Positions 11,901 through 22,315 are shown, counted from the first letter of the stretch. The stretch is 31,917 nt of DNA from Saccoglossus kowalevskii (GCF_000003605.2 NW_003107093.1:15923-47839); one strand, 5' to 3'. Made by a program: numbers and translations. The notes: generated from the sequence alone by a model not told the origin.

Positions 11901-14900
11901 GTCCTCGCGCCATTGTTATCATTATTAAATAAATGTCAATCCTGACATGAGACTTTCAAACTTCATGAATTGTTCCGACCAATAGTGTACAGTGGCTATA
12001 CTTCGAGCCAAATCACAGCCACAAGATAAAAACTTTAGGAATTTAGGAAAATGTGAGAATGAACATTAATGCTTCCACCAGGATAGCAACTTATTTCCAA
12101 TGGAATCCACAATGATGCACCAATAATTTTACACATGCTAGAATATCTCACCTGTCTACATCTGCGGTTGTCATGGCAGCAAAAACAAATGCTTCAGTAA
12201 CACCATTAACAGACAACAGAAGCACATACACACAATACCATCGTAATAGTGTTGGTCCTGTAAAACAACATAACATAGTGAGTTTACATACATATTTTGT
12301 ATAAAGGATTTATAAGTCTAGAGATAAGAATTGCAGGATCTATCTGTTTTCATGTAATGCTTCTTGTTTTTGATTGCACAAATACAAACACTCACAAATA
12401 AAAATACATGTTTCCACTATTTTGCATATTGCATCACAGAAAAACAGAGAAGCAGAAAACAAGGAAATGAAATATAAACTCAACAACAAGGAGACTGAAA
12501 TCTGTACAAGCAGAACACCAAAGAATAAAATCTGTATAAACAGAACACCAAAGAGACTAAAGTTTCTCTAAACTGAACATCAAGAAAGACTAAAATCTTT
12601 GTACACTAACAACAACAAAATGAAAATCTCTAGACTGAACACCAAAGGGACTGAAATCTATCTAAACTGAACACCATTAAGGTCGAAATTTTTCTAAACT
12701 AAACACCAAAGCAACTGAAATCTCTCGAACTGTTCATTAAAGCAACAGAAAACTGTCTAAACTGAACACCAAAGAGACTGATATCTTTCGAAACTGAACA
12801 CTAAAGACACTAAAAACTTTCTAAACAGGACACAAAAGGGACTGAAATCTAAAATAAAAGGAGACAAGTCATTGTCAAAGTCCCTCTAATACAGAAGTGA
12901 GATATTTAATATGACCTGATGTATGTGTGAAATTTAATCGTCATTGGCGCGGGTATGAATAAGGTATGGCTTTGTGGAACAGCATTCGTTTTAAACAAGA
13001 TTGCAGCTAATTGGATTTAATAGTGACAAGAATGCACATGTGTTTGTTTGATGTGTTGTCTGATGTATGTGTGAAGTTTGAATTTTTGAACGATCCAGGC
13101 ATGTCGAATATATGTATCATAAATAGCTTTATATGAAAAATGGCCACCAGTTAGCCATTTTGAACCCTTATGCATAAAATAAAATGACGTGCATCAAGGT
13201 CCCATTATGTTCAATGTATATACCAAGGTGTAAACGGGGACCATTAAAATATTGTGAGGTAATAGTGGATTCCCATGGATACGGTTTACAATCAGTATAT
13301 AATTATTAAAATAATATAATATTTAGAAACACAAAATTGCAGTTGAAAACTATTCGAACAATCACATCCACGGTGATTTTGCAGATTTAAATTCAAATCA
13401 TTGTGTAAATATTCACAAAGATTGGCATAGATGCCCCAAAATGAGAGTTCATTTTATACATGCTTGAGTTAACATAATTAACCCTAAACTTTACAGTACC
13501 AGGAATGATAATAATACCCTAGAATTATAATTCAAAAATAACTTTAAAAATTTATTTCAGGGCATACAGTGGAAAATAATATTAATACTGTGACAGTAAA
13601 AACATGATACATGAACTCTTTGTTTATTCTCACCTGGTCCATTACTTAAATCATCACCACCATAAAGGTGTAAGAGTAGATGTGAGTAGGAATATCCAAA
13701 CACTGCTATTGTTAGACCAATAATAAATACAAACCCAAGTAAATACTCCAACACTTTGCTTGCTAAATCCATCGATTTCTAATCAAATTAAAACAAAATA
13801 TCATTAAGCCAGGAAGGCTGACACACCATCTACAAATAATAACTACTGTAAAATACTTTATTTTCGCTGAAAAGGCTCTTTGGGCGTTTTATATGGAATT
13901 TATTTTCCCTGATTTTTGATGAGTTTAATGCGAAATATAGGAAAAAAAGTATATTTGCTGGATTTTATTTTCACGAAATCATCCCTTCAGTGAAAATAGC
14001 GAAAATAAATTCCAAGCAAAAATATAGTATTCTACAGTATTTTTTTTCATTTCGTAGTCATCAGAAAATTAATAATCAAGACATCTGTTTTTCCATTGCA
14101 AGTAAAAGTTGTAGCATATAAAAAAAGCACTAGAACATCAGAATGAAAATGACACACCCCCTCCACAATGAAAAAAATATCTGCTTCTAAAAATACACCA
14201 TGACACACTAATAACAGTACCAGTATGTTTCAGTTATTCCTATGTAGAGGCATAACAAACAACAGATTTGTGTTTCTGGTGTTCATGCACATAAGCAAAT
14301 TGTTAGCATATAATTTTTTTTTATTGGCATTTTAATTTCTAATATAAGTTTGTCCTCCATGATAAAATACCAAAACCACTTTTTTTATGCATATATAATT
14401 TTGTATTTTATTGCTGCAACAATTAATAACTATTAAAATACATCTGTCAACGTAACGCCATAAGTTACAGCTGTAATTTTGCGGCATTTTACAGGGTATT
14501 TTCATCCTACCATATTAGGAAATGAGAGTTCCAAATATGGAACAATTACACAGGTACCGGTAAGCGCCCTCTAATAATAAAAACAAATATGGTGGCCAGA
14601 CCCCATACAAAAAGGTTCGCTAAATCTATTCTGAACTTTTTGGATTTCGGCATTCCCATGATGTATCATTGTGAGGAAAAGATGTATAAAAATAAGGTTA
14701 TTACGAGGATACCGCAAAGTATGCACTCAGACAGTACGCTGTCACATCGACCTCCATTGCGCATCGAGCGATACTCCCACTGTACTGTCTTCATGCATAC
14801 TTTCATAATATTAACACTGGTGCATCACAATGCAGCAGTCATTCACATTATTTGGATTCAGTTAAGTGAATTTAAACTGTTAGTTAGAAAAACTTTTCTC

Positions 14901-17900
14901 CATGACCTTTGTCACCCAATGAATACAGGTCAACATTTTTGAAAGAATATGGAAAAAATATGTGTGTCTATTTCAAAAATGCTGAAAACATTAGATTTTA
15001 AATTGAAATCTCATTGAAATTAGTACCTAATTTATCCCAAATTTGATGTAGAACATTTTGAATAAGCTACGTACTTTTGGTTGATCTTTCACTGGAATAC
15101 CACGTTCAAGAGTTTGTGCAAAGAACAAATATGCGCTATCCTCCAGAGGAAAAAATATGAATCTAGCGGCGAGGGATCCCAAGTTACTGATAATGTCATA
15201 GACTCCCTGCTCACTGAAATTTATTGTCCCAAAAAATGTCATGATGTATCTTTCACCTGTAAAAAATGTAAAATTAATCATATTAATAAAAGAGTCACAG
15301 TCAATAATTTTTATGTCTTTAAAAAATAAGCCTAAAGTGAAGGTAAGAGACAGTAACATTGGTCCAGAGAAACAGGAACTTCTGCCATCTTGAATAGAAT
15401 CACAACAAATAAAAATATTCAAATCGCCCCAGTCATCTCCGAGAACAGGCTGCAAATAAGTATTAAAATGTAATGTATTACCGTACAAAAATAATAACAG
15501 TCAGATGCAAACATATCATGTGATATAACCAAGTTTGAACATAATTAATCATAACATGCCAGGGAGGCAGGCATGCAGGCAGGCAGGCAGCAGGCAAGCA
15601 GGCAGGCAGGCAGGAAAATAATGAAAAAACAAAATGGTCATTGGTTGGCCATCTTAAATCAGATCTCCAATCTAATAACCTGCAACCAAATATATCTTGT
15701 CATTCTATCAAGTTTGATTGGAATTGGCCAAGTCGTCTGTTACAACTGATTGTGAGCATGTTCAGGCATTAAGACTTAGCGCAATTCAATTTGAAGAAAT
15801 ACATTTTGTATCATAGTTGAGCATGCACCACATGATGATAGTAAATCAGTAAGTGCTCTTGTCTTACCTTCTGTTAAAATCTGTTTCATAAAACCTTGTT
15901 TGAAAAAGCTCCAAGTTAACTTTGCTAGAGTATGATCAGTCCATTTCTTTGAAAAGGAAAAAAAATACAATAAGAAATAAACCTTCTAGATATACGGGTA
16001 TATGGATATATATTATCCATGTTAGTGATTAGAATCCAAGTAATAGATAAAACCAGTATTGAAAAGTGTTACAGATGTTTTAAATAATACACTATGAAAG
16101 TATGCAATTATTTTTTCCATTATAGATGAAAACACTATCAACTAATAGTTTAATCAAACATAATTGTTTTGTTATATATTTCAACGAACTAAAGCCGATC
16201 ACTGCAACATGAATGCTGTAATTTTTTTCTTGCCCTGGGTACATTGACAGCACTCAGAACAGGCATTTTTACGTTTCATTCTCCACCTTGAATGCCACCA
16301 GCCTGGCACGAAAGCAATATGGTTTTTAACGTTGGGCAGCCAACATTGGAGTCAACTCCGCTTCTGGTCAAGCAGATAACCTTATTCACTACGGTATATT
16401 CAAATATCATTCAAAACACTGCTCAAATGTAAAATGAGATGAATTGCTGTATCTGTACTCACATGACCTGGGTTCCTTTTTGGAAAAATATCTCTAGTGT
16501 TCTTGAGTGGAAAAGATTTATCCCCTGATGTTTTGATATAGTTTATAAAATATGCATAGTATAATACAACATACAGAATGGTGAAGGCGAGCTGAAACAG
16601 ATCAGATGATATCATAGTACTCGTATATATGCATCAATATCTATTTGTAGTGATTTTGTAAGGGAAAAACCTCAAGCAGTGAGATAAGTACACAAGTAGA
16701 CAATTATATGCAGTTTTATGAACCATATAAAGCAAATCTGTTCAAATACTATTATACAAATTTCTTATTGATTGAGAATTTATACAAGAAATCATAGTTA
16801 GTGCTTTTACTATATTAGTTTTACCATATACAACCTCTTACCTGTGCCCAACAGAAGGTAATGATACCCCAGTGTGGGAAGAATAATACTAATATTACTG
16901 TTAACACTGATCTAAAGAATACAGCCAAGCCTTCAACAATAACCTGGTATGAAAGAGAAAACGTGCATGTTATAGATTTTGTAATAACATATTGTACATA
17001 CAGTTTTCAGTACACAAATATTAATATGCCATGCTTGTAATGCACAAGTTATTCTAAAAAACAAACAAATACACAATATCTAAGTTAAAGAGAGAAGACA
17101 ATGTTATGTCTGTTATAAAGCATACACATGACCACAGTCCCTCTATCATAGATAGAGGGACTGTGACATGACCAACAAGTCTGCACAGCAAATGGCTGAT
17201 ACTTCCATGTATCCATACACATAAAGGGTTGTGTTAGAATTCCTGCGAGTGGAATACCACATATCCCAGAATAGACTTTTGACCTGCTTAAGTCCTTTAA
17301 TAAATCTCATTTTTAGTTTCACTCCATTTTGCAGTAAATTTCACTAACATTTACAACATCAGTGAATACTTGATAGTTGATGCATATCCTGCTATTTTTT
17401 CATTTACTTCAAGTCATGTTTACCTACCTTAAGTTTCACAAACAACAGCACCTGTGCTATCACATAGAGTGGTTCTGCTAACAGTTCCAAGACAGCTGAT
17501 AAAGTGTAAACTACAACGCCTACAGAATAATTAGGTATTGTTTCAGGATTTGGAACTTCCAGGAAATACACCCAGAAATACGCCAGCGATAAACCACATG
17601 CCAATCCCAGTAGTACTCTGGAAACAAATAAGTTAGGAATATTATTAGGGCTATGGTAAATACCATGCTACACATTTATTTGTTTTTCTGTGTGATGACA
17701 TCTACCATTAAAAGAAACCTTATTGTAATTTTATTCTCCTTTAGATCTTAATTGTATACAATTTATTGAACTACAAATGTTTATAGAATGAGATGAAAAA
17801 AATATTAAGGTTAATTAAAAATGTATAAATAAATTTAAATATTTTGTTAAATCCACTAAGGGAAAAAGAATTCTGGTCCTGAGAATAGTATTATTTTTCA

Positions 17901-20757
17901 ATATTTTAGAAGAAATTGACAAAATAAATATTTTTTTGTTGGCAACTCACGAACATGCTTAAATGAAAGAGCAGTCCTGATTGGTTCAAAGAATTGAGAG
18001 CAAAACTTACGTGCACCAGAGCAAATTAATTATTTGCATCCACTTAGCATTAGATGTTTTACTAAAACAAGCTTTACGGAATGCTTCTCGGGCAACAAAC
18101 AAAGTTGTTGAATAGAGTAAAGTTAATCTGTTGAAATAATTCAGAAAACATAATGAAATCAATAGATTATAAAAATATATGTTGAATCAGATTCCTAGAA
18201 TTATATAACTTCAGAACATATACTTGTGTTTACACTACACTGTTGCTACACTGTTCTCCATGAACAGATCAGAATATGTATGACCTTTGTACTGTGAACA
18301 GCAGCCAATCACAAACCCCCAGTAGATGCACATGATGCAAACACATGAATAAATTGGTTGACATATTTGGAATAGGGCAAGTAAAGGCAGATCAATGATC
18401 AATGCAGGATACATATTTATGTGTCTTTGTTTTGATACAGTAGCTGTACTGGATTTCAAATTATAACTTGTGAATAAGTGTCTTAAATTTAATATGGAAG
18501 AAGTATCAACTTTGACAAGACACTCCCCCATCATCCATAACTTGCCCCTCCCCATCATCCAGATCCATATCACCCCATAACTTACCCTTCCCAACACAAG
18601 ATCCCCATCATCCAATAACTAGACCCTTCCCCCTCCCCAACACAAGATCCCTATCCCCCCATAACAAGATTTCCATCTCACCTGACATTGACAACCCCAA
18701 GCATTTCTTTTGAGATGTATCTTACAACAAATGCATTCAAAGCAAATGTTGTCATGCGAAATATCACCTGTAAAACAGACTACATTACTAGCATGTATGG
18801 ATGAACAGATACAATGTAACATTATATTTAAATTTGGTTTCTGATTTCACTGTCAGCAAGGCACTTTTTCCTTAAATAAAGACATTCTCCCATTACTGTA
18901 ACACTGTAAATTATCGAGAGAATATCTCCCAATCACATTTACTCTTCATTATCCCATATGAACATTGGTAACCCACACTTAAAAGAATTGTAATTTTGAA
19001 TGTTCTAAAAGCACATAGACCTCATAAATTTTGCAACCTGGAGTCATCACAAAATGTTTCCATATTGAGTAATTATCTCCTGACATTAGAGAATTCACTC
19101 TTAAAAACTGTTCATTTTCAAATCCTAGATGCATACCATCAACATAACATATGCAGAGACTGACATTGGATTATTTGGAGGCAGAGAATTCAAAGAAGTA
19201 TTTAGGAATGTCATCAGCTGACATCCATGCCTGAATATCCTTGCATTGAAAGATATAGAGTCCTGTATATTACAAGCTGTGACTCATGAAATGTGAACAA
19301 ATAAACGCTATGACGAGACAATAAATTTAAGCTTGTAAACATGTAGAAACATGTATGATAAAAATATTAGAATTTACAAAAAAATCATTCACTTCTGATT
19401 TTTCACTTTATTTGGTATGTCCAATTTTATTGTCTGTTCATTGTTTTTTGCATACCCAAAATAAATGTCTTGAAACATGGCTTGTGAATGGTTTAATTCT
19501 TACATATATTCTTCTATATTGACAGCCAATCAGAACCAGCCTTATAAAATGTGTTCTTTAAAACAAACAAGGCAACCATTCAGATAAATGTGTGAGATTT
19601 TATGACTGTACATGTAGGTTGTGTGTGTTAATTATTATACAATCCTCCCTCAGCTTTCATGCTTAACTGCTATTTAAGTAATTCAAAAAATCTACACATT
19701 GTGAAGATCTACTCCTTTGCATGATTGTCGAAAAACCTTGCATATGTAAACATACCATCTACACTCATTATTACGTAAAATGTGGCTGCATCCAATAAAA
19801 TCTAACTGCATGAACGTATGAAACTAATTTTAGTGAGCATTAGAGTACACATTGGAGTACAGGCAGACCATAAACACCATAGTCAGGTTTTTGGATAATA
19901 ATTTTGAGAACAAATCACATTCGTACACCAAATTGCACGTCCACCAAAAATAAAGTGTACAGACGAGGTGCATAGATGTCTATTGTACAGAAATGGTTTT
20001 CATTGTTTTAGTTACGGTATGAATCGTTATTCAATGGGGCTTGGAAACATCTACTATGCAAGCCATTCAAGGGCCATTGTGAAATGAAAGGGCGAGAACG
20101 CTTTCTTTTTTTTCCAAGAATTTGATTAACACACAACAAAGATTTGGTTCGAGAGAATAGCATTTGAATCTGATGTTTAGAACTATAGCAGAAACCATTT
20201 CAGTACCCATCTGTACTCCATGAACCTACAAACCACAAGCAAATGGCAGTCACAATTGTGTGCCACCCTGTCCTCATCTAAGTGATGCAGCTGGAATCAT
20301 ATAGACAATTACATATGTTCAATTGTGATGACATGGTCACACCATATGGATATCCACAATATATAACAACCCGTTTGAGTTGTATTAAATTACAGTACTT
20401 CGACGTGTTGTCCCCCCCCCCTTCCTTCGCTTTATTAACTGTACATATTTGACTGTCTTTTTAGCACGTACTAGTATTCTATAGATGGGTTAGCTGCAGT
20501 TCTAGATGGGTGCGTTTATGGCTTTAGTACCTGTACATTCATGTACATTCATTGTCATAGCTTTACTCACAAAGTAACGGTGCTTTACATTGGTGTACAA
20601 TGGGTCCAGATTGCGGGACTGTGATACACCGTACACGAACTCGGAGATCCATGATCTGATACAGAGGACTGCGATAATAGATACGTACCTGCAAAACCAT
20701 GTTATAAGTTGCCGATCGAGCTGCACTCGCCAGTGTCTTACTACTATCTGCCGCCAT
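8901..20757 (-). CDS. RFT1: RFT1 homolog, ER membrane protein for N-glycan lipid-linked oligosaccharide assembly (complete, 13 exons)
   Basis: Exons in transcript order: 20757-20689, 18767-18682, 18127-18011, 17617-17428, 16943-16842, 16591-16463, 15946-15868, 15256-15075, 13778-13634, 12257-12152, 11028-10900, 9922-9802 and 9077-8901 (TAA at 8903-8901). All junctions are GT-AG with matching phases, total 1632 nt or 543 aa; human RFT1 is 541. Family signatures in order: [24 protein letters not shown]-type [103 protein letters not shown] and [10 protein letters not shown]. These cover a polytopic protein with many hydrophobic segments. RFT1 is required for N-glycosylation at the ER; it was proposed to flip Man5GlcNAc2-PP-dolichol, a direct flippase role that is disputed. 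The ATG at 20757 fits (GGCGGCAGAT context, CGGCG before it). The gene is tail-to-tail with SFMBT. No frame breaks are seen. Confidence 0.96.
9078..12151 (-). other. RFT1 introns 12, 11 and 10
   Basis: Introns 9078-9801, 9923-10899 and 11029-12151 are AT-rich with poly-A/T runs (for example 11294-11306). A TATGCAAATTAAATTAATTA segment near 9399 resembles the octamer-bearing repeat at 26165-26425. Nothing else is recognisable; the small open frames have no domain. Confidence 0.5.
12479..12860. repeat. Degenerate minisatellite, about 12 units of ~32 bp
   Basis: Units of 29-35 bp repeat across RFT1 intron 9. The consensus begins CTGAACACCAAAGAGACTG and continues AAATCTNTCTAAA. Clear unit starts occur at CAGAACACCAAAG, CTGAACACCAAAG, CTGAACACCATTAAG and CTGAACACTAAAG. 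Copies are diverged by substitutions and small indels, so the array is old. A short open frame at its left edge is a by-product. Confidence 0.85.
13085..13245 (-). repeat. Reverse-oriented relative of the 378-1039 repeat
   Basis: The reverse complement begins GGTCCCCGTTTACACCTTGG and runs through TGATGCACGTCATT and TTCAAAATGGCTAACT. This matches in order CTTGGTACATACATTCGACA, TGATGCACGTCATTATATTT and TTCAAAATGGCTGACTAG at roughly 672-750 in the SFMBT intron. The end motif AACGGGGAC is shared too. Confidence 0.7.
13846..14037. mobile_element. TA-flanked MITE, 192 bp, in RFT1 intron 8
   Basis: The ends CTGTAAAATAC and GTATTCTACAG are near-perfect inverted repeats, each bordered by TA (13844-13845 and 14038-14039). 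Subterminal TTTATTTTCGCTGAA pairs with TTCAGTGAAAATAGCGAAAA, so most of the element folds back. No coding capacity. The TA duplication and short inverted ends suggest a Tc1/mariner-mobilised MITE. Confidence 0.8.
14716..14803. repeat. Inverted repeat, 22-bp arms, in RFT1 intron 8
   Basis: Left arm 14716-14737 (AAAGTATGCACTCAGACAGT, plus AC) and right arm 14782-14803 are reverse complements at 18 of 22 positions, with a 44-bp centre containing CpGs. It could be the core of a decayed foldback element. The rest of intron 8 (13779-15074), apart from the MITE, shows nothing recognisable. Confidence 0.6.
15561..15614. repeat. (AGGC)n microsatellite, imperfect
   Basis: Interrupted tetranucleotide run of GGCA/AGGC in RFT1 intron 7 (15257-15867). 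It reads as GCAGGCAG repeats on + and CCTG repeats on the RFT1 sense strand. Confidence 0.9.
17126..17172. mobile_element. 33-bp perfect hairpin insertion with 7-bp target duplication
   Basis: Arms CACAGTCCCTCTATC (17133-17147) and GATAGAGGGACTGTG (17151-17165) are exact reverse complements around the 3-nt loop ATA. The direct repeat ACATGAC lies immediately on both sides (17126-17132 and 17166-17172). It sits in RFT1 intron 4. The ends match the second hairpin at 20824-20843. It is read as two terminal inverted repeats joined with almost no interior. Confidence 0.8.
18528..18660 (-). repeat. C/G-asymmetric tandem tract with G-quadruplex potential in RFT1 intron 2
   Basis: The + strand is C-rich, with an imperfect repeat (CCCAACACAAGATCC twice, about 45 bp apart, and CCCATCATCCA units). 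On the RFT1 sense strand this gives GGGGGG-ATA-GGG, a 10-nt loop, then GGGG-A-GGGGG-AA-GGG. The tract starts about 21 nt after the exon 2 donor. Confidence 0.7.
18768..20688 (-). other. RFT1 intron 1
   Basis: A 1.9-kb AT-rich intron. It contains a C homopolymer (C10) near 20412-20421 and a T run near 20105. No exon or known repeat is recognised. Its right end near exon 1 is richer in CpG, consistent with promoter-proximal sequence. Confidence 0.5.
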
Positions 20758-20931
20758 GTTTAGGCAGTTACAATCAACCTCGTGTAGTAAGTCTAAACTG
20801 GAGAAATATCACATAGAACAAACCACAGTCCAGAGGGACTGTGAACAAACGAAAACAAATCAGCGATCAAACTGCCATCTATAAGCTAGTGCAATCACGT
20901 GTACGTCCCACCTGATTTGAGTTGAAAGGTC
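20758..20931 (-). promoter_or_regulatory. RFT1: RFT1 5' UTR and promoter region
   Basis: Immediately upstream of the RFT1 ATG. No TATA box is seen on the minus strand. It contains the short hairpin insertion at 20824-20843. The next + strand ATG with a hydrophobic leader lies at 20932, so the interval could be a bidirectional promoter if that frame is real. Confidence 0.4.
20817..20850. mobile_element. 20-bp hairpin insertion with 7-bp target duplication
   Basis: CACAGTCC (20824-20831), spacer AGAG, GGACTGTG (20836-20843). The direct repeat AACAAAC immediately flanks it (20817-20823 and 20844-20850). Its termini equal those of the hairpin at 17133-17165, but its flanks differ. It lies 67-86 bp upstream of the RFT1 start codon, probably in the 5' UTR or core promoter. 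Confidence 0.75.
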
Positions 20932-21168
20932 ATGCTTGTTATATTGTTGTGCGTTGTTCTCACTGCAGCGTGGCTTGCTCCGTCAAACGCGAAGATGATA
21001 TATTCATTATATAGCGTAAAAAGTGTAATGACGAAACCGAATAAAATAATTCACAATGAGCAATACAATAATTTGAAAAGGAAATGGCTTTTTAATTTTT
21101 TAAAACACGGCAAATACATTTTATTCCGCATATTTCAAACACTAACCGTGTTTCAAACAAACGAATAA
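20932..21168 (+). other. Open frame with signal-peptide-like start, divergent from RFT1 (doubtful)
   Basis: 78 codons starting MLVILLCVVLTAAWLAPSNA, which looks like a cleavable signal peptide, 175 bp head-to-head from the RFT1 ATG. The remainder is Lys/Asn-rich and resembles no family. A possible donor (GTAAAA) lies at 21016, so it could be the first exon of an undetected gene or simply chance. Confidence 0.2.
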
Positions 21169-21340
21169 ATGCAAAAAAAAAGAAGGTCACTGGGACTTTA
21201 TAGAATGTATAGATGATATTTTTCTTATTGGTCGAAAAAGTTAATTCAAATCTGTTGCTTTTACTATAATTTCGCGACGTTAATGTTTCCAGTGGTTGAG
21301 TAGTTACACGACTGAATGGTGTACTGGACAAGTTTCGTCC

Positions 21341-21410
21341 TACAATAGTACTATTGTAAAACCCTTGTTTTACTGATTACAGATTTTTGATTATCTGTAA
21401 TTAGCGAAAC
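21341..21410. repeat. 18-bp perfect palindrome next to an 18-bp hairpin
   Basis: TACAATAGTACTATTGTA (21341-21358) equals its own reverse complement. Directly after it, 21367-21384 (GTTTTACTGATTACAGAT) and 21393-21410 (ATCTGTAATTAGCGAAAC) pair at 16 of 18 positions with an 8-nt loop. No function is known. Confidence 0.8.
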
Positions 21411-21547
21411 GAGCCATATACGTATTAAATATTATTATTTTCGGCAATTAATTTGTAAATATTGTGCGTATAAAACCCATTTCGTTTCGTTTCTTCAATT
21501 ACAATAAGTCGACGGTACCTAATCCTGGCCTGTGGTGGCCAATGCTA

Positions 21548-21814
21548 TCAAAGCATGAGGCCATGTCGGTCGAGAACTTGCTGGCATATTCCCCCAATGA
21601 TTCCCACGGCGACCCCTTCCTCTTCCGAACGGAAACACCGACTCAATTCATCTCTGATCTCTCGAGAACGCCGTGCGGAGAGTGTATGCGCCGAAGTCAC
21701 CGCACGCGACGAGGAGCTCCCATTTGAAGCAACTTGAACATTCTGACCGGGATTTGTTTCAACCGGCAGCGGCGATCGTGACGCTGTTCCAGCATCGGTC
21801 GCTGAAACAGCTTG
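21548..21814 (-). other. Unassigned coding-like frame in a GC-rich patch
   Basis: A patch at about 21500-21890 is clearly more GC- and CpG-rich than its AT-rich surroundings. The minus frame is open for 88 codons between stops: a Ser/Thr/Pro-rich part, then REIRDELSRCFRSEEEGVAV and GIIGGICQQVLDRHGLML. It has no ATG at its left end, but a possible acceptor (CTGTTTCAG) lies at 21802-21810. + strand frames over the same DNA are also open, one running into a donor-like GTAATA at 21882. It could be an internal exon, a retroelement relic or chance; I do not recognise the product. Confidence 0.3.
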
Positions 21815-22124
21815 CTATAACAACAATCTTGCATCGCGCAAAGTATGACATGCTCCCCCAATTTTGGTCACTTTTACCGAAGGTAATACCACTTACCACC
21901 ATCTACTATAATTAGCTTCGACTTTTTTTGGTAAATTCGCTATGAATACTTGACAGTAGATAAAATAAAGCTCATGTTTATGCCGCATTAGTACACTGGG
22001 ACATAAATACAAGATATATTCATGCCACAAACGCGTAGTTTCAAACCAAGGACAACTACTCGCGCCTCCGCTGATCTAGGGAGTTTGTTCACCTTGCATA
22101 AATTATCATAATTAGACAGATAAA

Positions 22125-22315
22125 CATGTCAAATAATGCTAACATAATGCTAACATAAAGACAAAATAATATATAAATGTGAACAAAATGATGAAATAAT
22201 GTAAAAATGCTAGCTAAACGAAAACATAATGATAAAATAACGATAAAAATGTGAACATAATAATGAAATAATTAAAAAAAAAGATTGTGAACATAATGGT
22301 AAAATGCTAAGAGAA
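22125..22315. repeat. AT-rich degenerate tandem sequence
   Basis: Variants of GTGAACATAATGATGAAATA and CTAACATAATG recur irregularly. It is low-complexity sequence between RFT1 and the next gene. From 22316 to 23065 I see only the probable 3' flank of the secreted-protein gene, plus a CpG-containing patch with CGCGCATGCG (NRF1-like) near 22597. Confidence 0.5.

Noticed and set aside
12878-12900. AAGTCCCTCTAATAC as a third copy of the CACAGTCCCTCT terminus
   Set aside because: It lacks the CAC start, an opposite arm and any flanking duplication; chance similarity is likely.
14589-14942. 117-codon + strand open frame in RFT1 intron 8
   Set aside because: It covers the inverted repeat at 14716-14803 and resembles no protein family.
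15561-15614. Regular short repeats as a possible CRISPR array
   Set aside because: They are a tetranucleotide microsatellite without spacers, in an animal intron.
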